This document shows positions 33,105 through 42,506 of a stretch of 64,000 bases of DNA, piece after piece. The notes beneath the pieces are model-generated. The model saw nothing but the letters and a program-made list of their open reading frames with translations. It ran no database searches and was not told where the DNA came from. Positions within the stretch are counted from its first letter, which is position 1, and the number at the start of each line of letters is the position of its first letter. Position numbers and translations under genes: made by a program. The DNA is from Bubalus kerabau (Eukaryota; Chordata; Mammalia; Artiodactyla; Bovidae), in contig NC_073633.1 of assembly GCF_029407905.1 (NCBI RefSeq), forward strand, positions 25,000,501-25,064,500. Direction: 5' to 3'.

Positions 33105-35417
33105 ATGGAGTACCTCTCTAACCTGGACCCCAGCGGCCTGCTCAGGTGACTCCTAACCCTCCACTCCAGCTCTAGGTATATGGGCAGAGCCACAACACTC
33201 CATTCAGCCTCTAGTTTTCTAGACTCTCCAATTTGTACCCCTCCCCCTCCCTGCCACCACTTTTCACAGTGGGCTTGTCTAGATTCTGACCCACACCCAG
33301 TCCCCCATTCTCCCCATTCCCCCGCCAGCCCCCCACTTCCTCCATCCCCCGCTTGGTAGTCTCTTCCTCTCCCTGGGCTACTCTCATCTGCACACCTAGA
33401 TCCTCTCTCCCAACTGCCCTAACGCTGCGGCTACCCCACCCACGCCCATCACCCCCAGTGCACTCAGCAGACCTCTCACCCCTTCTTGACCTTCCTTCCC
33501 ACCTACCAGGTCAGTATCCAACATGAGCGCTGATTTGGGCCGAAAGGTCTGGACCTCGGCTCCACCGCCCCAGCGACCTTTCCGAGTCTGTGATAACAAG
33601 CGGACCACCCGGAAAGGCCTGACAGCCGCTACCCGTCAGGAACTGCTAGACAAGGCAAGTGAGTCAAGTCCCTGGGTTCCAAGAGTGGGGGCAGCCAAGG
33701 AGCTAGTCAAGAGGGAGAGCTTGGAATGTTGAGCAGAAAGAGCGGTGGTTATTACACGGCTGCCCCTCCTTCTGAGGGCTGAAAGCAGGGGGGCCAGCCC
33801 GATGGCTTCTACTGCATTTGAGGCAATTCCTTTTTTTTCTAAGGAGCAAGCTTGTCTTTGGGGGTGGGGAAGGAGTGGATAGGGTTGGAGCAATACATTT
33901 CAGAACTCCAATGTATGGAACGGCAATGTCTGACAGATCAAATTCAAATCCTGATTCTGCCACTTCCTACTGTCAAACCTTGGGTAGGTATTCAGCCCAT
34001 CAAAACTTGTAAAAAGGAAACAATACAGCTGCCTCCTTGGGCTGTGGAAAGGTGTAGAAGATAAGGTATGAAAGTGCTACAACAGATACTTGACCCTCGT
34101 GAAGACTCAAAAGGTGAAAAGTCACCATTACTGCAAACAGCTCTGGAGAACTCTGTGAGGGTTGGGGAGAGTGAGGTGGGGCGTTGGAGATGAGACCCCA
34201 TCATGGCAGGCCTTGTCAGCATAATACCTCTACCCCAGAGAACGTGGCTAGCTTTTCAATTCCAAACCGGCAGGGGTGGCTTGGAAGCTGGGAGAGGTGA
34301 CAGTGCCATGGCAGGAGCAAAATAGGACAAATGGGAAACAACGGGCCCTAATGAGGGTTTCCCAACAACCAAAGAACAGCGTGAGCTGGAGCCTTCTGCA
34401 GGGACGCCCAAGAGCCGCAGAGAGCCAGGGTCATCACCCAGCACCCAGGGCCGACCGTTGGGTGCTGGGCAGCTGGGCAGGGACAGGGCACAGGATAAGC
34501 TCTGCCCCTCCCCTCCTGCTTCTTGCCACTGGGCAGGCTCTGGAGGCCCTGGTGCTGAGTGGAGCGCTCACACTGGTGCTGGAGGAAGACGGGACCACTG
34601 TGGAGAGCGAGGAGTTCTTCCAGCTGTTGGAGGATGACACGTGCCTGATGGTGCTGGAGTTGGGACAGAGCTGGAGCCCCCGCAGGGTGAGAGGCCCATA
34701 GTGGGGCTGCAGTAGACCACTGATCCTTCTGTCTCTCCCAAGCCTCTTGTCTCACCTAGCCCTGATCTTGGGGACAGAGGCAATGAGAGAGGTGAGGACT
34801 TGTCAGACTCCTCATAGAGGACAAACAATCCAGGCAAGGGGCGGGGGGTCAGTGTCTGTCCCAGGGCTGACAGGGTCTAGTGGTGAAGCTTCAGTACACT
34901 GATGAAGGGTTGCCCTGCAGAGTGGGGTGCTGTCGTATGGCCTGGGCCGGGAGAAGCCCAAGCACAGCAAGGACATCGCCCGCATCACCTTCGACGTATA
35001 CAAGCAGAGCCCTCGAGATCTCTTCGGCAGCCTGAATATCAAAGCCACGTTCTACGGGCTCTACTCCATGAGCTGTGACATTCAAGGACTCGGCCCAAAG
35101 AAAATACTCAGGTCAGAGGCCACACGTCACACTTTTCCACCCCTACAGTTGCAGCCCCAACAATTCCTTCTCACGCTCTCCCCCACCCTGTTAGCTCTCC
35201 CTTGTGGAAAACCCCCGGCCTCCAGCCTGTGGCCGCCTCCCAGGCTCCCCCCACCTCTGACTTCCTCTTGTCTCCGCCCTGCAGGGAGCTCCTCCGATGG
35301 GCCTCCTCACTGCTGCAAGGCCTGGGCCATATGCTGCTGGGGATTTCCTCCACCCTTCGTCGTGCTGTAGAAGGGACTGAGCGGTGGCAGCGGCAGGGTC
35401 GCCTCAAACCCTACTGA
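33105..35417 (+). CDS. CIDEB: cell death-inducing DFFA-like effector B
   Basis: CIDE-family protein of hepatocyte ER and lipid droplets, involved in VLDL lipidation, droplet fusion and SREBP processing; apoptotic when overexpressed. Five coding exons give 219 aa, the human length: 33105-33145, 33510-33654, 34537-34686, 34921-35111, 35285-35417. The CIDE-N domain covers about residues 33-110 (RPFRVCDNKRTTRKGL, then LVLEEDGTTV and FFQLLEDDTCLMVL). The CIDE-C domain follows (SGVLSYGLGREKPKHSKDIA, DVYKQSPRDLFGSLNIKATF) with the C-terminal amphipathic stretch LLQGLGHMLLGIS. Start in a strong Kozak context (caccATGg). Intron 2 begins with GC instead of GT (AAG/gcaagt). The 3' end abuts NOP9 on the opposite strand. 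Confidence 0.97.
33655..33660 (+). other. CIDEB: non-canonical GC donor of CIDEB intron 2
   Basis: Exon 2 must end at AAG (33652-33654) to keep frame with GCTCTGGAG in exon 3. The following bases are gcaagt, the typical strong GC-AG donor context. The nearby GT (33659-33660) would shift the frame. Confidence 0.8.
33935..34090 (+). repeat. MIR fragment in CIDEB intron 2
   Basis: 'attcaaatcctgattctgccacttcc' followed by 'aaaccttgggtaggt' is a diverged MIR core in sense orientation. Confidence 0.6.
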
Positions 35418-35827
35418 GCAGGGGGTCTGGCCCTAGCCTCATTCCAAGACACACACTGGAAAGGACTGTGACGGCGTCGAGCCTGGGGGCCTGCACAGTG
35501 CAGACTGGCCAACTCACCTCATCTCCCCACTGTCCTCTGACGTGCTGACAACAGGCCTGTCGGCACGATCCTCCCACTCCCGGCCTACCCTCGTTCCTGA
35601 AGAACACTATCCCTTCCTGCCCATCGTTCCAGCCTCCCGCTTACCCTCAAAGGCCACAGCCTGTCCCCAGGTGTCTGGACCCCATTCTGATCGCCACTAC
35701 ATCTACAAGTCATACTCCCCTGCTGTCCCTAGGCTCCTCGGTGCCCTGAACAGAGCCCTCTCTAACCTCACCTTGCGATCTCTCTTTCTCTGTACCCTTC
35801 CCCCTGCAACATAACAAAAGTGTTTCC

Positions 35828-35833
35828 AATAAA
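35828..35833 (+). terminator. CIDEB: CIDEB polyadenylation signal
   Basis: Canonical AATAAA about 410 bases after the CIDEB stop codon, inside the predicted 3' end of the opposite-strand gene NOP9. Confidence 0.8.
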
Positions 35834-35845
35834 AATATAAAAATG

Positions 35846-35851
35846 TTTATC
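35846..35851 (-). terminator. NOP9: probable NOP9 polyadenylation signal (GATAAA)
   Basis: Minus strand GATAAA about 95 bases after the NOP9 stop codon. No AATAAA or ATTAAA is nearer on that strand. This variant is rare but known. Confidence 0.4.
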
Positions 35852-35946
35852 AGTAAGACATTTGACTCCAATTTAAACTAGAACAGGGCAAGATAGATAC
35901 TTCCTCTCCCCACCCCCCATCAACACCCAGTCCCAGATCCAAGCCC

Positions 35947-38900
35947 TCAGTCTTCAAGTATGGAGTTCAAGGCCCGCCTCCGCTTGGCCACTGCCCCCTG
36001 CTCCTGTTCCCAAGCCTCTCGACGCTTCAGGAAGGTAGTCAGGGCCACGTTTCGAGCCACATGGTGGCCAAAAGGGTCTCTTATCAGCTCCTGGTTCCGC
36101 TCCCCTGCAAAGGGAACCATTCATGTTTAGTATCACCATGCAGTCATCCCCCTAGGCTTGAAGAGACTACTTGGGGAGAAGGTCCCTGCATTTTTCTGGA
36201 ATCCTGGGTCTGCCTCAGGATAGAGTTAACACCTCACTGTCCAAATAACAAAAATGGAAGCGAAGGGCTACACAGAGGGGCAGACTACATGGAGGGGCAG
36301 GGGAGAGCAGACTGCTCAAACCCACAGCCAAAACCACCCTTTAGAACTGAAGTCTCTGTTGAATTTAGGTCCACTTCCAGCCATCCAGCTTTTCAGAATA
36401 AGGAAAGGGAACGTTTGGAAAGGTCAAAGAGAGGCGCTCACCCAGCTCGGCAGCAATTTCCTTCCGGGCCCCCAAGGCTGCTCCGCTCCAGATAGCATCT
36501 AGCACACGGCTGCCATGGCGACTACAGGCCAGCATCACATAATGTCCCTGCATTGAGGTAAGTAAGGTAGAGCCATCTACTGCTACTGCTAAGTCACTTC
36601 AGTCGTGTCCAACTCTGTGTGACCCCATCTAGGGCAGTCCATAAAAGGGTGATGTTGGTGGGGGTGGGGTGGGGAGGTGAAGTTAAGAGGCCAGGTTGAA
36701 GCAGTCTAGGAACTACGCATCCTCTCTGTGACTGAAGGCCAGTCCCGGGGAAAGCACACACTCTCCAAATGGAGGGACGGCAGAGGAATCAAACAGGAGC
36801 CAAAAATCTAACCTTTAGGGTCTTTAGCACCCGGCGGCGCTGCTTGCGTGTCACGGAGGGGCTGGTGAGGACAGCATCGAGCACATGGGAGCCGGCAGGG
36901 CTTTGGGCCAGAGTCAGAAGCTGCGGTCCTGTCAAGGCACTGAGACTCTGGAGTATGAGACAGGGCCTGGAGAAGTGCAGCAGATGCTGCAGCAGGAGAG
37001 ACCCAAGAACTGCCACTTCCCCCAGGCCCCTGGCGGCGGCCATTTCCACCTGAGAGGACAAAGACAGGCAGTTAGGAGGCAGCCACCAAACCGCCACCTT
37101 CACTTGGATGAAGCCAAGAGATCCCACCTCCCTCACCTTGGTGGCGAGGGGCTTCCTCCGCTCTGGGAGGCCTGGTTCCCAACTAGTCACAGGCTTGGCC
37201 TCTCCCCTGCCTCACCCACCTGGTGCTCCATGGGCACTGCCCCCTCCTCCTCCGCCAGTCCATAGTACACTTCATAAGCCATCAAAGCGGCAAAGAGGGG
37301 CACACAGGCCACTTGCCGGGAAGAGGGCTCTGCACAGTGGAATGCCTAAAAGGGAAGACAGAACGTGATGAAGCTGAGAACTACCTCATCTGACACCTCG
37401 GCTTTCCAGCCAGGGGAAAGCGTTCAGGACAGGTGCCTGACTCCACAAGAACATAACCTGCAAGCGGAGAGGATCTCATCTTCCTTGCTGTATTCACAGC
37501 CTCCGTATATATAACAGGGGCTGAATAAATTTTTTTTCCTTGAAAGTTCTTTCTTTGTCCAGGGAGACACATTTCATTCCAGGGCCATGAGATGGCTCTG
37601 GCTTCATTTCCCCCATACCTGTGAACTCTCTGGGTATCAGATCCCATGGGTTCAGAAATACAACAACTGAAGATTAGCTAAATCCTAGCAGATAGAACTT
37701 GAACTCAGGGTACAAATGGGTTGCGGGTAACCCCCACTCACCTCCAACAACAGCTGCAGGACCTGGGCTTGGTGGGTCCCAACTCTGCGGCAGGCGCCAA
37801 CCAGGGCAATGACTACCCCTGGGTGACCCTGGGCCAGCACAGCTTCCAGGGCGGGGCTCAGCTCCTCAAACACAGGGGACAGCTGAGGGGAGACATGGGG
37901 TAAAGAATTTGACATTCTGGTAATGGTGGGCTAAGTTATTCGATGAAATCTTCCTGCCAAAAGCAACTAAAAATGCTAGGTAAAACATAAAAGCATTGGC
38001 AAAAGCCAAGACTTTGGTTTGGATGGATAAGGAAGGTCCAGAACAAAAGAAGTCTTAGAGGTGAGACCTCACATGGGGAGGGGGAGCAAAAGGGAGGGCT
38101 AGAGTTAAACCTGCCCTTCCATCCTAGCTCTCAACCCAGGGGATCCTGGCAAAGCATGCCTTGGCACTAAACAACAAAGAGAAAGAGAAGCTACGAAAGC
38201 AGTTCTGCTGCTCGCGTGGATTTGCAGCCAAGCACCCAGAGACTGAGCAAGCCACGGAAGCTCAGGCTGAGAACTTGGATTAAGCCAATCTCCTACTGGC
38301 ATTGGCACCTGAGAAAAGCTAAAGCACATCCTTTCTGGGAAGAAGGCACCTTCACCCTAAGCTCTGGGAAGCCTCCAGGGGAATGGCCAGCACACTGTTG
38401 GAAATACAGAGGCATGTACACAATAAAGCAAAGCCCAGTGAACAAGAACTAACAGAAACAGACTCGACCAAGTTCCCAACTCACCAGCTCAGGGGTGGTG
38501 ATGGCATCCAGGAAACGCTGCAAAGGGAAGTTGGCAATAGAGTGTGCAGCCAAGGCCTGCAGCTGTCCTTGGAGGTGATCTGCAAAGAGGCTCTGGAGCC
38601 TTGCGGGCTCTGACACTAGCAGCACCTGCTCCAGGAGCCTAGAGCTTGTCTGATCTCGCAGAAACAGCAATAGGGGACTGAGGACAAGGAGAAGGTGATC
38701 AGGTAGTCTTGACTTTATTCAAAATGCTCACATCACTGGACTTATCATGGCAATCACCATGGACTTATCATGGTGAAGTGTACTGAAATAGCTAATCACT
38801 ATACTGTCTAACAGGAACTAACATAATGTCGTAGGTCAATTATACTTTAAGAACAAACAAACGAGGAAAAAAGATCAGATTTTTGGTTACCAGAAACAGG

Positions 38901-41669
38901 GGGTCTGGGGGGACGGGAAACTGGCTGGAGACAATCAAAAGTTACAAAATTCCATTTATAAGGTAAATATATACTAAGGATGTAATGCATAACATAATAA
39001 ATACAACAACACTACCATATGTTATATACGAAAGTTGTTAAGAAATTAAATCCTAAGAATTCCCATCACTGGGAAAAAAAATTTTTTTTTCTCATTTCTT
39101 TAATTTTGTGTATAAATGAGATGATGGATGTTCACTAAACTTATTGTGGTAACTGTTTCATGAGGTAAACCAGTCAAATCATGCTGTATACCTTAAAATT
39201 ATGTAGTGCTGTATGTCAATTATATCTCAATAAAACTAGAAAAAAAAGTAAAATAAAAAAAGAAACACACACATACAGAGAATGGAAACAAACAAAATAC
39301 CCACATCATGTCATTCATTTCACATGGCCCACCACCTTGATCAATCCTGAGGCCCTGTCCATACCTGCCATCTGCTGAGGAATTTCGGCTACTCAGATAG
39401 CCAATCACAGCACTGCAGAGGTGGGCACAAAACTGGGGCAGCTTGCGGTGTAAGATCTGTAAGGCCACTTGAAGGCAGAAGCTGGATATCTTGTCAGTGA
39501 TAAATACTGTGGGGGAGGGCAGAAATAATAAAAGTGGCTTTCCCAAAATCCAGACAACCTACACAACCTCAGGCAACAGGGTATAAGGGACTATGGACAC
39601 AAATGGTCTAAACAGAGCCTTTACAACAAACCAGGCAAGATTTGAAAAAAAGATGAATAAGACCAATGGAAATAAGAGCCTTGTTTGATGATAATCCTCT
39701 CCTAAAAAGAAGATCCGAGATCTTCCTCTATTTCCCTCCTTACCAGCAATGTCCTTTAGAAAGCAGGAGCTCAGTTTCTGAAGGCAATTCAAGAAGGTTT
39801 CAGGGACCTCAAAATCAGTTGGCTTACATTCCCGAGATGGGGCCTTTTGTGCCTCTGAAGGAAGATCAAGAACATATAGAGTGGTGAGACCACAGACTGC
39901 CATCCCGAAGGGAGAAGAACTGCACAGCTGAACAAGGATTTGGCCTGGAGATGCAGAATGCATACGGTACAACTCAATGTCTCATCTCATCTCCATGACT
40001 GAACTGAGACTACATTTCCCTTATAATTTTTCTAAGGAACTTCAACCAGCTCCCGCATGGTCCATAGGAGATAGTCCAAACTCCTCAGTCAGGAATTCGA
40101 GGTGTTCCAAAATCAGGCCTCACCTAAACTCACTACCCTGTTTCCCAGCGTTTTTCAAAATGTAGGCCCGCTGCCTATGAGTGTATTATGAAATCAATCT
40201 AGTGGGTCTCAACAAGCACTTTTTATGTAACACACAGAATAAAATGAAAAAGGAGGGAATTCCATGGTTGTCCAGTGGTTAGGGCTCTGCACTCCCACTG
40301 CAAGGGGCAAGGGTTTGATCCCTGGTTGGGGAACTAAGATCCTGCAAGCCACACATGGCACAGGAGAAAAAAACGGTCGGGGCGAGGGGGTGGGGGGGCG
40401 GCAGGTAGAAAATATCAGTGGATTGCATGTAGAAAGGTCTTGCTTCCTGACCTTTGGCTTGAATCCAATATGTGTATGTACACACACATGTATATTGAAT
40501 GATGCTTGAAAATTGTTTTCTTACTGTGAGCTGTAGTTAAAAAAAGTTTGAGAGGCAATGCTCAAGTGAATCATCTCTTCCACTTACCCCCATTCTTCTA
40601 ACAGCTGTCCCCTAAACACACATAGGCATCCTCACCTCTGGGTCTCCATGCGCACTAATCTTTGGCCTGCTATATCCCTGTCCTAATTTCACTGCTAATT
40701 CTTCAAGGACATGAAGAAATCTTCTGCTTACTCTCTCCTTCTGAACTTCCTAAACTCTCCTTCCCTGGAGGTCCACACCCCTTTCTTGTAATACTTACCA
40801 GGTGACTGGGAGCCACGGTGCCTGGCTCTCTCAGACTCCAGAAGAGTCCCTCCCAATACCTGCAGCAAAGTTCTGACCACGAAGCTGCCATGTGTGTCTC
40901 CACAATAGAAAAGAAAATCATCACAGACCTCAGCAGCTAGTCCCAGGACCAGCTCCTCCAGGGTCTCCACATGACCATCCTTCCCATCCTCCTCCTCCTC
41001 CTCCTCCTCCTCCTCTTCAGGGCTCCCTAGCAATCGAGGCAGCTGTAGCAAAGCGCTTTGCAAAACGTGGACCCCACATCGATGACAGGCCACAAAGCGC
41101 AAATTGGAGTGCAGAGCAGCCCATACTCGACACAACGGCTTCCGGGGACTGAACCCCAACAGCTCCTGTAGCATCTCACTGCCAGTCCGGTTTGTGGCCA
41201 AGGCTAGGGCCTGAGCCTCCACTTCCTTCAAAACATTGTGCACCATCAGCTCTGAAAAAAAACAAAAAATACATTAAAGAGAATAAGAGGAGAAGGTTAT
41301 ACCTTAGGGGAGATGAAACTAAGTCCTCACACCCTGGGGACCCACGAAATTGTCCTTACCTGTCCTGAATTTTATACCCAACCAGTTCCTCCCTTGATCC
41401 CTCTCCCCAAGTTGCTCCCTACCTCGTTCTTCTCCCGTCTCGGGGGCCTCTTTCAGCGCGGACAGCGCTTGGCGGAAATACCCCAGAGCTTCTGGGCTCA
41501 GGTGAGGGTGCGCATCTGGGGCCGGCTCCGAGCGCCCATCCGGAGGCGGGCAGGGATGTCGCTGGCGGCCTGGTGGGGGGCGCCCCGCGCCCTTGGCCCC
41601 GCACCCTCGTTTTCCGCCAGCTGGGAACCGACGCCCCTGTTTGTGGGGGGAACGCGGACCCAGGCCCAT
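35947..41669 (-). CDS. NOP9: nucleolar pumilio-like protein NOP9
   Basis: Nucleolar RNA-binding protein with pumilio-like repeats; the yeast orthologue binds pre-18S rRNA near ITS1 and is needed for small-subunit maturation. Ten coding exons in transcript order: 41423-41669, 40799-41251, 39744-39854, 39365-39506, 38485-38677, 37742-37882, 37220-37345, 36813-37049, 36442-36547, 35947-36104. They join in frame to 637 aa (human about 636), all introns GT-AG. Visible: basic Arg/Gly/Pro N-terminus MGLGPRSPHKQGRRFPAGG, pumilio-type helices with SxxxxxxL and HG-type motifs (RTGSEMLQELLG, CGVHVLQSALL, GDTHGSFVVRTLL, SPAGSHVLDAVL, SRHGSRVLDAIW, RDPFGHHVARNVAL), and a ten-Glu acidic run between repeats. 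C-terminus ends KRRRALNSILED. Head-to-head with DHRS1 over CpG-rich DNA; tail-to-tail with CIDEB. Confidence 0.97.
36574..36632 (-). repeat. Bov-A fragment in NOP9 intron 8
   Basis: 'ctgctactgctaagtcacttcagtcgtgtccaactctgtgtgacccca' is the reverse complement of the Bov-A 3' end. Truncated to about 60 bases. Confidence 0.75.
38735..38875 (+). repeat. L1 3'-terminal sequence in NOP9 intron 4
   Basis: 'actgaaatagctaatcactatactg..aactaacataatgt..gtcaattatac' follows the familiar 3' end of mammalian L1 elements and ends in an A-rich tail. Confidence 0.5.
39095..39265 (+). repeat. second L1 3'-terminal sequence in NOP9 intron 4
   Basis: 'tgctgtataccttaaaattatg..tgtatgtcaattatatctcaataaaact' followed by poly(A) with an internal AATAAA. 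Same type as the copy about 350 bases away, in the same orientation. Confidence 0.55.
40255..40375 (+). repeat. CHR-2-like SINE in NOP9 intron 2
   Basis: 'gttgtccagtggttagggctctgc' with 'ggtttgatccctggttggggaact' (tRNA A and B box-like words) and an A-rich end. Opposite in orientation to NOP9 transcription. Confidence 0.8.
40991..41020 (-). repeat. NOP9: coding GAG trinucleotide repeat (poly-Glu) in NOP9 exon 2
   Basis: Nine GAG codons plus one GAA encode ten consecutive glutamates. Human NOP9 also has a Glu run here, but codon purity in this copy makes it microsatellite-like. Confidence 0.8.
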
Positions 41670-42085
41670 GGGTGCGTCGGGGCCGCTCCGCCCGGAAAAG
41701 CTGCCTTAGCTGCTGGGGGAACCTCAGTCAGCCGGTTGAGGGCCCGGGCCCGGCAGAGTTTAGACACGCCGGCGCGCTTAAGGCGCAGCATTATACGTCA
41801 TAGCCTCGCGACTGCCTCTCTGGGGAAGGCGCGGCTGAGTCTCTGGATCGCCACGCCCCGCTGGTGGATACTGGCCTTCGCCCCTTGTCCAGGCTCCTGC
41901 GTGTCGTACTCTTTGACCCGATCCTCCGAGTCTCCTGCGGAAACCGGACCAGAACGTGTACTTCTACTCGACCGTCGTCCTCTTGGCTTCTTGTCCCGCC
42001 CCTGCGACCAGAATTAAAACTCCTCGACTTCGAGAACTTTGTGAGCCAGACGGCGCGAGGACTCCAGCGGCAGCACAGGTGGCAG
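41423..42085. promoter_or_regulatory. shared CpG-rich promoter region of NOP9 and DHRS1
   Basis: CpG-dense DNA covers NOP9 exon 1 and the gap to the first DHRS1 exon. A CRE-like TACGTCA lies at 41794-41800, about 125 bases before the NOP9 start codon. No TATA box stands out. The divergent arrangement implies a bidirectional CpG-island promoter. Confidence 0.6.
42030..42085 (+). other. DHRS1: probable non-coding first exon of DHRS1
   Basis: A donor (ggcag/gtatgg at 42085/42086) in CpG-rich DNA pairs well with an acceptor (cttccacag, ending 42481) just upstream of the DHRS1 start codon. The 5' limit is unknown. Confidence 0.4.
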
Positions 42086-42506
42086 GTATGGAGTTCGAGC
42101 TCCCTCCACATCGGGCTCAGGGTCCCTGGGCCTCGCGCCAACCCTCCACGCGGAAGCCGCACCTCTGGGCAAGGGGCCTGAACTCCATAGCTCAGGACTC
42201 TGCAAGACGTGCCGAGAGGGACTGCCCCGCCACAGTCCCACTCAGAGTCCCAGTAGATGGCCGGCCTGGACAGCCCCTCGCAGCCCCCTTCTTCACTCCT
42301 TGGTCTCCCAAAAGGGACAGCCAACCTTGTCCGGGGCCTGCGCTAGTTATCCCTCTCAGAAACTTCTCTCCCCATCAAAGGATCTCAACCTTGGCTCCCC
42401 TTCCTACCTCTATCAGGATCACCCCCCTCCGACATAACGCAGTCTGCAGGCTTCCCTCAGAGCAAGTCCTTGCTTCCACAGATTTAACCCCTTTGCTTGT
42501 TGAGTC

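Noticed and set aside
33658..33660. Canonical GT donor for CIDEB exon 2
   Set aside because: Using it shifts the frame into exon 3, whereas the GC donor restores the 219-residue protein.
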